In this document: piece after piece, positions 26,311 through 36,742 of the stretch
How positions within the stretch are numbered: the stretch's first letter is position 1
How the letters are laid out: each line of letters opens with the position of its first letter
Position numbers and translations under genes: made by a program
The notes under the pieces: model-generated
The model's database searches: none
What the model saw: the letters and a program-made list of their open reading frames with translations, nothing else
Told to the model about the DNA's origin: nothing
NCBI GenBank assembly: GCA_024227155.1
Contig: JAAELB010000137.1
Span: 1-61,820 of the forward strand
Direction of reading: 5' to 3'
DNA length: 61,820 nucleotides
Source of the DNA: Desulfobulbaceae bacterium
Lineage (GTDB): Bacteria; Desulfobacterota; Desulfobulbia; Desulfobulbales; Desulfocapsaceae

Positions 26311-29300
26311 ATGAGTTCAAAAAATCTTACGAACGTACAGGGATCGGTCATGGTGGTCGGCTCCGGTATTGCCGGCATGCAGACAGCACTTGATCTAGCG
26401 GATTCTGGTTTTTATGTCTATCTGGTTGAAAAGTCTCCGTCGATTGGGGGCGTCATGGCCCAGCTGGACAAGACCTTTCCCACTAACGACTGTGCGATGT
26501 GAGTAATCTCACCTAAACTGGTCGAGGTCGGCCGGCACCTGAATATAGAGCTCAAAACACTTTGTGAAGTACAATCGGTAAACGGAGAAGCGGGTAACTT
26601 TGAAGTGGAGTTGCTGCAACATCCCCGTTATGTCGATATGGATAAATGTATAGCATGCGGAGAATGCGCTGTTAAATGCCCAAAAAAAGTAACTGACGAT
26701 TTTAATGCCGGGCTTGAGAAGAGAAAGGCAATTTACGTTGATTACGCCCAGGCTGTACCCCTTAAATACGCTATAGATTACGATAACTGTATTTATTTCC
26801 AGAAAGATGGGAAATGTGGTTTCTGTAAAAAAGTCTGTCCCGCTGATGCAGTCGATTTTGATCAAAAGGAAGAAAAAGTAAAAGTAAGCGTGGGATCAGT
26901 GGTTGTGGCTCCTGGTTTTGCAGCCTACGATCCTAAAGATTTCGATACGTATCAGTATACCCAGTATGACAATGTCATTACATCTGTTGAGATGGAGCGG
27001 ATTCTAAGTGCTACCGGACCATTTCAAGGGCATCTCGTCAGACCTTCAGATAAGAAGGAACCTAAGAAGATTGCCTGGCTGCAGTGTATCGGTTCTAGAG
27101 ATAACAACCGTTGTGACAACGGGTACTGCTCCTCCGTATGCTGTATGTATGCTGTAAAAGAAGCCGTTATGGCCAAAGATCATGCCGCAGGCGATCTTGA
27201 CACCGCAATATTCTATATGGATATGCGTACCTACGGTAAGGAATTTGAGGGGTATTACGATCGGGCAAGAGATGAAAAAGGTGTTAGATTTCTTCGCACC
27301 CGAGTCCACTCCATCACTGAAGACCGGGAAACCAAAGAACTGCATATGCGTTATGTAGATGAGGCTGGCAATCCTTTGGAAGAGACCTTTGACATGGTTG
27401 TGCTCTCAGTAGGTATGGAAACTCCAAAGGAGCTTGTCGATCTGGCTGGAATTATTGATATTGAACTCAATGAAGATAATTTTGCTAAAACCTCATCATT
27501 TACCCCGGTTAAAACAAGTCGTGAAGGCATTTATGTCTGTGGTGCGTTTCAGGAACCAAAGGACATTCCGTACTCGGTTATGGAAGCAAGTGCGGCTGCA
27601 TGTTGGGCGCAGGCTGATCTTGCCACGTCTAGAGGGGAATTAACACAGGAAAAGAGTTATCCAGAGCAAAAGGATATAACCGAGGAAGAAGTTAAAGTTG
27701 GTGTATTTGTTTGTAACTGCGGTACCAATATAGGAGCTTATGTCGATGTGCCAGGTGTTGCCGAGATGGCAAAGACATTACCCGGCGTAACCTATGTTGA
27801 AGAGAATCTTTTCACCTGCAGCCAGGATAGTCAGGATAAGATCAAAGAGACCATAAAGAAAGAAGGGCTCAATCGTATAGTTGTTGCTGCCTGTACCCCA
27901 AGGACCCATGAGGAGTTGTTTCAGGAAACCTTACAGGATGCTGGCCTCAATAAGTATCTTTTCGAGATGGCAAATATCCGCAACCAGTGTTCCTGGGTAC
28001 ACTCAGATGATAAGGAGCAAGCAACTAAGAAGGCGATGGATCTTGTCCGCATGTCTGTAGCAAGAAGCAGGCTTATTAAATCTCTTGATCAGCCAACTAT
28101 TTCAGTTGATCATAGTGCTCTTGTCGTGGGTGGCGGTGTAGCTGGCATGACTGCGGCTCTAGGTCTTGCAGACCAGGGTTTTCCCGTTCATCTCCTGGAG
28201 CAGCAGGAAGAGCTTGGCGGTAATGCCAAGGGTCTGCTGGCTACCTGGCAGGGGGATTCAATCCCTGAAAACCTTGAGATGATGATAGATAAGGTTACAG
28301 GTCATGAACTTATAAATGTCCATACAGAAACGACTATTAAGGACAGTGCAGGCTTTATCGGGAACTTCAAAACCACAGTAACATCAAACGGGAAGGATCA
28401 ACAGCTTGATCATGGTGCAGTCATTATGGCTACAGGTGCCACAGAGTATTCTCCAACAGAATATCTCTACGGGACTGATGATCGGGTGATGACGCACCTC
28501 GGTCTGGACAGGGCTGTTGGTGAAAACGACCCGCGTGTCGTCGATGCCAATTCAGTTGTTTTTATCCAGTGTGTTGGATCAAGAGAAGAGGACAGACCAT
28601 ACTGTTCAAAAGTCTGCTGTACTCACTCGGTGAAGGCCGCAATAGGCTTTAAGGAGCGCAATCCTGAGACGAATGTATTTATCCTCTATCGTGATATTCG
28701 TACCTATGGTCAGCGGGAAAGGTTGTACAAAAAAGCCCGTGAGCTTGGAGTGATATTTGTTCGCTACGATAAAGAGCAGAAGCCAGCCGTCCGGATTGAA
28801 GATGGTGATATCTGGATCACAGTCAAAGATCATATTATGCTCGCGGATATTGATATCCATGCAGATCTTGTGGTTCTCGCCTCTGCAATTGTTCCTCGTG
28901 AAAATGAAACTCTTGCACAAATGTTTAAACTCTCATGCAGCAGCGACAATTTTTTCAATGAGGCTCACGCAAAACTTAGACCCGTTGAGTTTGCAACTGC
29001 CGGTGTTTTTCTTGCCGGGATGGCCCATTATCCTAAGCCTATTGAAGAGTCAATCGCCCAGGCGGCGGCGGCTGCTTCAAGGGCGGCAGTGACTCTTTCT
29101 CAAGATAAGATTACAGCTGAAGGGGTTGTTTCCAACGTAAATGAGTTTATGTGCAGGGGGTGCGGAGAGTGTGAAAAGGCCTGTCCATTCAATGCCATAG
29201 CTGTAGGGGAGAACGAACAAAAAATGATTACCGCCATAGTTCAGGAGGCCTTATGTAAAGGTTGTGGTATGTGTGCGGTGGCCTGTCCTACTGGTTCGGT

Positions 29301-29364
29301 TTCAGTGCATCACTTTGATGATGAGGTTGTGCTGTCCATGGTGGAAGAGGCTTTTGAAGGGTAA
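26311..29364 (+). CDS. hdrA: HdrA selenoprotein, full-length (Sec at 26500-26502)
   Basis: ATG 26311 follows CGGAGAAA. Reading UGA 26500 as Sec64 gives 1,017 residues. The N terminus has a FAD-type [14 protein letters not shown], then [17 protein letters not shown], where the paralogue at 47053 has Cys (DCAMCMISPRMVE). A ferredoxin insert follows ([12 protein letters not shown] about 113, CGFCKKVCP). The middle has a [11 protein letters not shown] domain and a second nucleotide-binding [14 protein letters not shown]. The C terminus has two [4Fe-4S] motifs ([24 protein letters not shown]). HdrA carries the FAD that bifurcates electron pairs between a low-potential acceptor such as ferredoxin and HdrBC. 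MvhD lies 48 bases downstream. Confidence 0.93.
26518..26535 (+). promoter_or_regulatory. bSECIS hairpin for HdrA
   Basis: CTGGTC pairs with GGCCGG (with G-U pairs) around the loop GAGGTC, starting 15 bases after UGA 26500. It is weaker than the other hairpins in the window. Confidence 0.6.
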
Positions 29365-29412
29365 ACGGAATTTTATAAGTAGATTCTTGAAACTACAGAC
29401 AAGGAAAAAAGA

Positions 29413-29832
29413 ATGTCCGGGGAATTTAATCCAAAGATCATAACATTTGCCTGTAACTGGTGCGCCTACTCAGCCGCAGATCTGGCTGGCGTCAGCAGGT
29501 ATCAGTATCCCCCGAATATGCGCATCATTCGTGTGATGTGTACAGGGAGGATAAACCCCAATTTTATTCTCAGCGGTTTTGAAAAAGGGGCAGATGGTGT
29601 CCTTGTCGCCGGATGACACATCGGTGACTGCCATTACCTGGATGGTAATGTAAAAGCGGAAAAGATGTTCGGATCGGCAAAGGAACTGGCGGTTATGCTG
29701 GGGATTGAGCCTGAGCGGGTTCGTTTGGAGTGGATTTCCTCTGCTGAGGGAACAAAATTTGCCGAAGTGGCTCAGGAATTTACTGAACAAATTCAGTCTC
29801 TGGGGCCTTTGAAGATTAAAGAGGCTGCCTGA
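29413..29832 (+). CDS. mvhD: MvhD selenoprotein (Sec at 29614-29616)
   Basis: The 139-residue product has the small MvhD fold with [23 protein letters not shown], and [15 protein letters not shown], where Sec68 takes the place of the conserved Cys. MvhD passes electrons from a hydrogenase or formate dehydrogenase to HdrA through a [2Fe-2S] cluster held by these residues. The gene ends with UGA at 29830 directly followed by an in-frame TAG, so UGA is read as Sec once and as stop once in the same message; only the first has a bSECIS. It lies between two hdrA genes. Confidence 0.93.
29632..29650 (+). promoter_or_regulatory. bSECIS hairpin for MvhD (29413)
   Basis: CATTACC and GGTAATG form a perfect 7-bp stem with loop TGGAT, 15 bases after the UGA. 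Confidence 0.8.
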
Positions 29833-29869
29833 TAGCATCATTTTTAACGCCCCTGATGGGAGGTAGATT

Positions 29870-31396
29870 GTGAATAAGGACATGCTTGTTATAGGTGGAG
29901 GAATAGCGGGAATCCAGTCGTCCCTGGATCTTGCTGAAATGGGATTTAAGGTGCATCTGGTCGAGCGATTGCCGAGTATTGGTGGCAAGATGGCTCAGCT
30001 CGATAAGACATTCCCCACGAATGACTGCGCCATTTGAATACTTTCGCCTAAGATGCTGGATGTCGGTCGACATCCCAATATAGAGTTGCTGGCGTATAGT
30101 GAAGTTGAAGAAGTTACCGGAAGTGCAGGATGTTTTACTGCTAAAGTCCGGAAAAAAGCCCGGTACGTGGATGCTGCCAAATGTACAGGCTGTGGTGCAT
30201 GCGCTGAAGTGTGTCCGACTCCCGTAACTGATCTGTATAATGAAGGGCACTCTAATAGGAAAGCAGTATATAGCTGGTTTGCTCAAGGTATTCCTTCTAC
30301 CCATGCAATAGATGCAGATCATTGTCGTGTTTTTAACGGTAAAAAATGTGGGATATGTGCCAAAAAATGTGAAGCTGGCGCTATTGATTTTGATCAGAAG
30401 GATGAGGTTGTAAAACTTGAGGTTGGAGCTGTCATTGCTGCCAACGGTTATACCATCTTTGATCCTGTAAAGATTCCTGAATATAGATACAGGGATCTGC
30501 CAAATGTCGTCACTGCCATGGAGTTTGAACGATTCTTAAGTGCAAGCGGTCCAACCCATGGTCATCTTGACAGACCTTCTGATACTGCCGTAAACAAGGA
30601 GATTGCAGATCTCGAGAAATTGGAAAAACGCGGTGCAAGAGCAATTGCAAGAATTGAGGATAAAAACGGCGAAAAATCTGAAGTGGTTGCCGCAAAATAT
30701 AATGGTGGTGAAGTAGCTGAAGAGCACAAAGACTGGATGACGAAGTATGCAGATTATAGGACCCTTACTGCAAAACTCAGTGCTCTGAAAGAAAAAGCAG
30801 AAAGATTTACAACCGCCAAAAATCTCGCTTTTATTCAGTGCGTTGGTTCGCGTGATCTGCGGTTTTTCCCTTTTTGCTCAGGTTATTGTTGCATGCACTC
30901 TATCAAAGAGGCAATTATTGCCCACGAGCACGATAATGATACCACCTCAAAGATCTTTGGTATGGATATTCGTGCTGTCGGAAAGGGTTTTGATGAGTAT
31001 AAGGTCCGCGGCGGGAATAATTCAAATATCTCTTATAAAAGAAGCAGGGTTGCTGAAATTCTCGGCGGACCAAATGGAAATCCTGTCCTTGTCTATGAAG
31101 ACACCCAAGAGCAAAAGGTGGTCCGTGAAGAGTTCGATCTGGTCATTCTTGCCACTGCTTGTGGTCCTTCCGAAGGGGTTAAGGAATTAAGTGAAATACT
31201 TGATATCGAAATAAATCAGTTCGGATTTTTCAAAACTACACCGGAAAATCCGGTGGATACTACTCGGGAGGGGATTTTTGTCTGCGGCTGCGGACATAGT
31301 CCAATGGATATTCCTGAGTCAGTTGCCCAGGCGAGCAGTGCGGCTGCACGTGCAGTACAGACGGTGACTCACGAAAATCTTCTCCAGGTATCTTAA
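29870..31396 (+). CDS. hdrA: HdrA N-terminal half, selenoprotein (Sec at 30035-30037)
   Basis: The GTG start follows GGGAGGTAG by 4 bases. With UGA 30035 read as Sec56 ([17 protein letters not shown]) the product has 508 residues. It starts at once with the FAD motif [17 protein letters not shown], then has a ferredoxin insert ([26 protein letters not shown]) and ends with [29 protein letters not shown], the usual end of the first HdrA flavin domain. The rest of HdrA is encoded by the next gene 15 bases downstream, so this HdrA is made as two chains. A stretch around residues 240-300 ([16 protein letters not shown] and following) is an insertion relative to the fused HdrA proteins here. Confidence 0.92.
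30058..30075 (+). promoter_or_regulatory. bSECIS hairpin for split HdrA
   Basis: GGATGTC and GACATCC form a perfect 7-bp stem around loop GGTC, 20 bases after the UGA. Confidence 0.78.
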
Positions 31397-31411
31397 AAGG
31401 ATTTTTGCGAA

Positions 31412-33088
31412 ATGAAAAAAAAGAGCGAGAAAAAGAACGAAGAGCTAAGGGTAGGCGTCTTTATCTGTGACTGTGGCTCAAACATTGCCGGACATCTTGA
31501 CTGCCCTGATGTAACCGAATATGCCGCAACACTGCCGGGAGTTGTTTACACCAAAGAGAATCTCTATACTTGTTCGGAATCGGGCATTGTGGAGATTCAG
31601 GATGCCATAAAAAAGAATAACCTCAACAGGGTGGTTGTTGCATCGTGTTCACCACGGACCCATCACCCGTTGTTTTCAAGTTCCTGCGAACAGGCCGGGA
31701 TGAATCCTTATCTCTTTGAGATGGTCAATATCCGTGATCAGTGTTCCTGGGTTCATATGGGACAGAAAGATATCGCTACCTCAAAGGCCAAGGATCTTGT
31801 CCGCATGGGTGTTGCAAAATCTATTTCCCTTGAACCTGAAGATGACATTGAATCTTCAGTTGTTCGCCAAGTATTAGTTATTGGTGGTGGAATAGCTGGA
31901 CTCTCAGTTGCCGAGTCGCTAGCTGGTATGGGCCTTGAAGTCACTCTCGTGGAAAAATCAGGTAAGCTTGGCGGTCTGATGAATAATCTCCACATACTAG
32001 ATAGTGGTAGACCAGCTGAAGAGCAGGTCGGTGAGATAGCCGAAAAGGTACTAAATTCTGAAAACATCACCACTTATGTTGGGGCCGAGGTCAAGGAGAT
32101 AACAGGATACATTGGAAATTTCTGTGCAACCATACAAGCCGGTGAAGAAACAGTCCAAAAGATTATAGGTTCAATAGTTGTCGCAGTTGGTGCTGTGCCC
32201 TTGGTTGAAAAGGGCTTATTTGGTCATAATGGTAAAAATATCATTACCCAGATGGAGCTTGAAAAACAGCTGAAAAATGGTGATTTTAAAGCACAAAAAG
32301 TTGTTATGATTCAGTGTGCTGGGGCCAGGAACGAAGAGAGAGAATATTGCTCAAGGGTTTGCTGCCTTACTGCTGTCAAAAATGCGATGTACATTAAGAA
32401 ACATAATCCCTTGGCGGATGTTAAGGTACTTTATCGCGATATGCAGATGTACGGTGATGAGAAGGAAAAGATGCTTTGGGATGCAAGGGGAATGGGCATT
32501 AGTTTTGAAGTGTATGACCAGACAAAGGCCCCAAAAGTTTCTGATAATGGCAAGGTTAGTTTTCACCATGTAACAATGGGTGAAGACAAAGAGCTTGATG
32601 CCGATTTAGTCGTTCTTTCAACACCACTGGTCGCAAGGGAAGGTTCTGCAAAAGTAGCCGGGCTGATGCGTGTACCGACAGACAAGAATGGATTTTTTCT
32701 TGAAGCACATGCCAAACTGAGACCACTTGATTTTGCAGCGGATGGTATATTTGTCTGTGGTAGTGGCAGATATCCCGTTACCTCTGTAGAGGCACGTACC
32801 CAGGGTATTGGGGTTGCTGCGAGAGTTGCTTCAATTCTCTTTAAAGACAAATTGATCAAAAGCGCTATTGTTGCTGAAATAGACGAAGAAACCTGTGTTG
32901 GTTGTATGGGTTGTATGAATGTTTGCCCATATGAAGCAATAATTTTCAACAAGGAAAAAGAAGTGTGTGAAGTCCAGGATATCCTCTGTAAGGGTTGTGG
33001 TAACTGTGCTTCAACCTGTCCTTCACATAGCGCATTGTTGAGAGGTTATAAGCCTGAACAACTATTAGCACAAATACGTGCTATTTAG
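31412..33088 (+). CDS. HdrA C-terminal half
   Basis: The 558-residue product matches residues from about 430 onward of the fused HdrA proteins: VGVFICDCGSNIAGHLD, VVVASCSPRTHHPLF, a second nucleotide-binding motif GGGIAGLSVAESLAGMG, CAGARNEEREYCSRVCC, and two C-terminal [4Fe-4S] motifs (CVGCMGCMNVCP, CKGCGNCASTCP). With the gene before it, it should form one functional HdrA. The stop TAG is the first three bases of a dispersed palindromic repeat. The following MvhD and formate dehydrogenase genes suggest that this HdrA is fed with electrons from formate. Confidence 0.88.
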   Translation: MKKKSEKKNEELRVGVFICDCGSNIAGHLDCPDVTEYAATLPGVVYTKENLYTCSESGIVEIQDAIKKNNLNRVVVASCSPRTHHPLFSSSCEQAGMNPYLFEMVNIRDQCSWVHMGQKDIATSKAKDLVRMGVAKSISLEPEDDIESSVVRQVLVIGGGIAGLSVAESLAGMGLEVTLVEKSGKLGGLMNNLHILDSGRPAEEQVGEIAEKVLNSENITTYVGAEVKEITGYIGNFCATIQAGEETVQKIIGSIVVAVGAVPLVEKGLFGHNGKNIITQMELEKQLKNGDFKAQKVVMIQCAGARNEEREYCSRVCCLTAVKNAMYIKKHNPLADVKVLYRDMQMYGDEKEKMLWDARGMGISFEVYDQTKAPKVSDNGKVSFHHVTMGEDKELDADLVVLSTPLVAREGSAKVAGLMRVPTDKNGFFLEAHAKLRPLDFAADGIFVCGSGRYPVTSVEARTQGIGVAARVASILFKDKLIKSAIVAEIDEETCVGCMGCMNVCPYEAIIFNKEKEVCEVQDILCKGCGNCASTCPSHSALLRGYKPEQLLAQIRAI

Positions 33089-33165
33089 TGCCTTAGAAAT
33101 TCATTTCTTGTTTTTTTAATGAATTTCGTGAAGGCACTTATGCTCCCTTGTGGGGGTTGATTCTG
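33086..33165 (+). repeat. Dispersed palindromic repeat overlapping the hdrA stop codon
   Basis: TAGTGCCTTAGAAATTCATT pairs with AATGAATTTCGTGAAGGCAC, giving a long imperfect hairpin, followed by a second small one (CTCCCTTGTGGGGG). The first three bases are the stop codon of the upstream gene. It matches the ends of copies at 59146 and 61541. Confidence 0.7.
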
Positions 33166-33241
33166 AATGTTTTTCTTTTCATACGATGTAACTTTGAAAG
33201 ATAAACAGGAAATATCTTAAACATAAACCAAGGATGAAAGA

Positions 33242-33679
33242 ATGAGTAACGACAATTTTGAGCCCAAGATAGTCTGCTTTTTGTGCACATGGTGAGCATA
33301 CGCCGCTGCTGACCTGGCTGGGGTCAGTCGTTTACAATATCCGGCAAATGTTCGTACTGTCCGGGTAATGTGTAGTGGTTCCGTATCACCGCATCATATT
33401 CTTCTCGCTTTTCAAAAGGGGGTAGATGGCGTTTTTGTGGGTGGCTGACACCTCAGTGAATGCAATTACCTGTATGGTAATTATTCTACCAAGAAGCGTG
33501 TGACCGTTCTCAAGGAAATGCTCAAGTTTACTGGTGTTGAGGAAGAAAGGCTTAAAGCCAGTTGGGTTTCCTCTGCTGAGGCTCCAGAGCTTGTTCACGA
33601 GTTTAATACCTTTATTGAGGAATTACGTGAACTCGGTCCATCACCATTGAAAAAAGATTACAGGAAAGAACTGGCATAA
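33242..33679 (+). CDS. mvhD: MvhD selenoprotein with two selenocysteines (33293-33295 and 33446-33448)
   Basis: From ATG 33242 (GATGAAAGA upstream) one frame runs to TAA 33677 with two UGA codons, giving 145 residues with Sec18 and Sec69. The sequence reads [33 protein letters not shown], then VGG-U-HLSECNYLYGN. It aligns end to end with the MvhD at 29413, which has Cys at the first site and Sec at the second. Each UGA is followed by its own hairpin. The conserved flanks in all segments argue against a pseudogene. It would hand electrons from the FdhB-FdhA pair downstream to the split HdrA upstream through a [2Fe-2S] cluster with up to two selenium ligands. Confidence 0.92.
33309..33327 (+). 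promoter_or_regulatory. bSECIS hairpin 1 of double-Sec MvhD
   Basis: CTGACC and GGTCAG form a 6-bp stem around TGGCTGG, 13 bases after UGA 33293. Confidence 0.7.
33464..33482 (+). promoter_or_regulatory. bSECIS hairpin 2 of double-Sec MvhD
   Basis: AATTACC and GGTAATT form a perfect 7-bp stem around TGTAT, 15 bases after UGA 33446. Position and stem resemble the hairpin of the MvhD at 29413. Confidence 0.78.
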
Positions 33680-33702
33680 GCCTGTTAGTGCTGGGAGTAA
33701 CT

Positions 33703-34509
33703 ATGATTGATGCAATAAAGGATAAGGTAACAGAACTTCTGGAGTCAGGAGAGGTCAAAGGATTTCTTGGTTTGGCCATGCAGAATGGTCATATTGCTCC
33801 ACACTTGTATCAGAAGGGAGATGATCTTGCTGACATGATGCTTGGGGATGCTGAAAAGCCAGGAGATGCCCGTTATCCACTAAATAAATTTCTAATGAAT
33901 ATCACAAGCGCTTATCCAGAAGATAAGTTTGGAGTGCTTGTTAGAGGCTGTGATGAGCGTGGTCTCAATACGCTCTATACCTGGAATCAACTCAAGAAAA
34001 ACAATGTTGTTCCTGTGGGTATCGGTTGTCCTCAAGAATTAGCTGATGCCTGTGAATGCAAAGAGCCATACCCTGAAAGTATGGTTGCTGGAGATAAGGC
34101 TGAGGGTAGAAAATCGGCTTCGGTGGCAGATATAGATTCCTTGATGATTACCGATAAGTTTAGTTACTGGATGGATGAATTTGTTAAATGCATTAAGTGC
34201 TATGGCTGCAGTAACGTCTGCCCCATGTGTTTTTGCAATGACTGTAGTCTGAAGTGTGACGAACTGGTAAAAAGGGGTGAGATTCCCCCGGAAATCCCTG
34301 TGTTTCACCACACCAGAGCGATGCATATGGTTGGACGCTGTATTGACTGCGGTTTGTGTCAGGAGGCATGCCCTTCTAACATTCCACTCCGGACGCTTTA
34401 CAAAAAATTCAACTCCGTCATGGAAGATAAATTTGATTTCCATACAGGGGCAAGTCCTGGAGTGAGATCACCTTTAAATATGTTAGATGTAGAGAATAAC
34501 GAAGGGTAA
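33703..34509 (+). CDS. FdhB/FrhB-like iron-sulfur subunit linked to formate dehydrogenase
   Basis: ATG 33703 follows GGGAG. The 268-residue protein has an N-terminal domain with VLVRGCDERGLNTLY and VPVGIGCPQELADAC, as in the FrhB/FdhB (F420 dehydrogenase beta) family. A cysteine-rich block follows (CIKCYGCSNVCPMCFCNDCSLKCD) and a [4Fe-4S] motif (CIDCGLCQEACPSNIP). It begins 24 bases after MvhD and ends 10 bases before FdhA. This order (hdrA, mvhD, fdhB-like, fdhA) suggests that it wires formate dehydrogenase to MvhD. It is shorter than methanogen FdhB, and binding of F420 or another flavin cannot be seen directly. Confidence 0.78.
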   Translation: MIDAIKDKVTELLESGEVKGFLGLAMQNGHIAPHLYQKGDDLADMMLGDAEKPGDARYPLNKFLMNITSAYPEDKFGVLVRGCDERGLNTLYTWNQLKKNNVVPVGIGCPQELADACECKEPYPESMVAGDKAEGRKSASVADIDSLMITDKFSYWMDEFVKCIKCYGCSNVCPMCFCNDCSLKCDELVKRGEIPPEIPVFHHTRAMHMVGRCIDCGLCQEACPSNIPLRTLYKKFNSVMEDKFDFHTGASPGVRSPLNMLDVENNEG

Positions 34510-34518
34510 GGAGCTACT

Positions 34519-36558
34519 ATGGATTACAGGACAGTATTGACAACCTGCACGTATTGTGGCTGTGGCTGCAACGTTTTTCTTGAAGTACTCGATGGGGAAC
34601 CCATCGGAACAATTCCATGTAAGACCAGTCCGGTCAATGAAGGGAAACTGTGCATTAAGGGATGGAATGTGCATGAATTCATCCGTGATGATGGAAGACT
34701 GACTGCACCGCTTGTTCGTAAAGACGGTAAGCTTGAAGAAGTAAGTTGGGACGAGGCTCTTGACTATACCGCATCAAAACTGAAAGCGATTAAAGAAAAA
34801 CACGGGTCTGATTCCATCGGGTTTCTTACTTCAGCAAGGGTTACTAACGAGGAAAACTACCTTCTGCAGAAATTCGCTCGAGCCGGAGTTGGAACCAATA
34901 ACGTCGACCACTGCGCCAGGCTCTGACACTCTTCTACTGTGGCAGGTCTTGCCGCATCTTTTGGAAGTGGAGCGATGACTAATTCAATCGCGGAGTTTGA
35001 GGATGCTGATTGTATTTTTATAATCGGCTCCAACACCTCTGTTTCCCATCCGTTGATTGCTACCCGTATTTTTAAGGCAAAGAAGAAAGGCGCGAAGATT
35101 ATCGTAGCCGATCCACGTAGGATTCATATCTCAGCGATTGCTGATGTTTATGTCAGTCAGAAAAATGGTTCAGACGTTGCCTTACTTAATGGTATCATGA
35201 ATGTCATTTTGGAAAATGGTTGGCATGATCAGGCCTTCATTGAAGAGAATACGGAGGAATTCGAATCCTTTAAAAAAATTGTGGAACAGTATCCACCTGA
35301 AAAGGCGTCAGAGATGTGCGGTGTCTCAGCTGATGACATTCGCAAAATTGCTGAGGCCTATGGAACCGCGGATAAGGCGTCCATAGCATACTGTATGGGG
35401 ATAACCCAGCATACCAGTGGTGTTGATAATGTGAGATCTATCGCCAACCTGGCAATGCTTACCGGAAATCTCGGCAAGGAAAGTGCCGGTGTTAATCCGT
35501 TACGTGGCCAGAATAATGTTCAGGGTGCTTGTGATATGGGGGGACTTCCCAATGTCTTTACAGCGTATCAACCTGTGACCTCAGAAGCTGCTGCTGATAA
35601 ATTCGCCAAGGCATGGGGGGTGGAATCACTTTCTACTGAAGTAGGTTTGACTATTCCGTATATGCTGGAAGGTATTGAAAAGGACAGCGTTAAGGGGCTG
35701 TATATCGTTGGCGAGAATCCGGTGGTGAGTGACCCTGATGTTAATCATGTGAGAAAGGCGCTGGAGAAAGTTGAACTCTTAGTCGTTCAGGATATTTTTC
35801 TGACAGAAACAGCACAGCTTGCTGATGTTGTATTACCGAGTGTCTGCTTTGCTGAAAAAGATGGTACCTTTAGTAATACCGAGCGGCGTGTTTCAAGAGT
35901 ACGTAAAGCTGTTGAGCCCCTTGGAGATGTAAAACAGGATTGGGAAATCATTCAGGAAGTCTCTACACGCTTTGGTTATGAAATGAAGTATGAGGGGCCC
36001 GAACAGATTTTTAATGAACTGACAACTGTGACTCCATCCTACGGTGGCATCAGTTATGACAGATTGGAAGGTCAGGGGATTCAATGGCCTTGCCCAACAG
36101 AAGATCATCCTGGAACCAAGGTCCTTCATGTAGGCAATATTGCTCGTGGTAAAGGGTTATTTCACTCGGCTGACCTTCAGCCCCCTGCAGAGGTTGTCGA
36201 CCCTGAGTATCCATTGTGGTTGTCAACAGGTCGTGTTTTCGCCCATTATCATACGGGAACGATGACACGTGTTTCACCAACTCTTGATAATGAGATTCCA
36301 GAGGGTTTTCTTGAGCTCAATGAAGAGGATGCTGTGGAGCTATCCATCAAGCAAGGTGATCTTGTTAAAATTGCCTCCAGAAGAGGGGAAATTGAGACCA
36401 AGGTCCACGTCACCAAACGAGTGGCAAAAGGGTCAGTTTTTATGCCGTTTCACTTCGTTGAGAGTTGCGCTAATATTCTCACCAATACAGCCCACGATCC
36501 AATCTGTAAAATTCCTGAACTAAAAGTTTGCGCCGTCAGCGTAGCAAAGGCAGCGTAA
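34519..36558 (+). CDS. fdhA: Formate dehydrogenase catalytic subunit, selenoprotein (Sec at 34924-34926)
   Basis: ATG follows AAGGAGCT. UGA 34924 as Sec136 (DHCARL-U-HSSTVAGLA) gives 679 residues, the normal size of cytoplasmic FdhA. The N terminus binds a [4Fe-4S] cluster (CTYCGCGCN and KLCIKGW). The rest is the molybdopterin fold with GSNTSVSHP, MGITQHTSG, NPLRGQNNVQGACDMG and a C-terminal dinucleotide-binding domain (VHVTKRVAKGSVFMPFHF). Sec ligates Mo or W and formate is oxidised to CO2, or the reverse. There is no Tat signal, so it is cytoplasmic. Together with the genes before it, it makes a formate-linked Hdr complex. Confidence 0.95.
34939..34955 (+). promoter_or_regulatory. bSECIS hairpin for FdhA (34519)
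   Basis: GTGGCA pairs with TGCCGC around the loop GGTCT, the same apical loop as in E. coli fdhF. It starts 12 bases after the UGA. Confidence 0.9.
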
Positions 36559-36572
36559 ATTTCATTCCTAAC

Positions 36573-36605
36573 ATTATCTTCCGGTACCTTGTGCCGGAAG
36601 ATAAT
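36573..36605 (+). terminator. Terminator of the hdr-fdh operon
   Basis: ATTATCTTCCGG and CCGGAAGATAAT form a perfect 12-bp stem with a 9-base loop, 15 bases after the fdhA stop. Only a short T-rich tail (TGTCTT) follows. Confidence 0.75.
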
Positions 36606-36680
36606 TGTCTTCAGTATAGTACCAGGTTTAAAGTTGACTAATCTTTTGTATTGGTTGGTAGCTCATTGTAGGCTGAAAAT

Positions 36681-36722
36681 TATAAACCCCTTGTAGGTTA
36701 GATAATCTACAAGGGGTTTATA
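36681..36722 (-). terminator. Terminator of the ferritin-like gene, probably two-way
   Basis: TATAAACCCCTTGTAG and CTACAAGGGGTTTATA form a perfect 16-bp stem with a 10-base loop, 20 bases past the stop of the minus-strand gene. A/T-rich flanks on both sides suit termination in both directions. Confidence 0.8.
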
Positions 36723-36742
36723 AAACGCGCAGAACAGCCAAA

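Noticed and set aside
33242-33679. Two in-frame stops could mean a dead mvhD pseudogene.
   Set aside because: Both stops are UGA at conserved Cys positions, each has a bSECIS-like hairpin, and all three segments match intact MvhD paralogues without frame changes.
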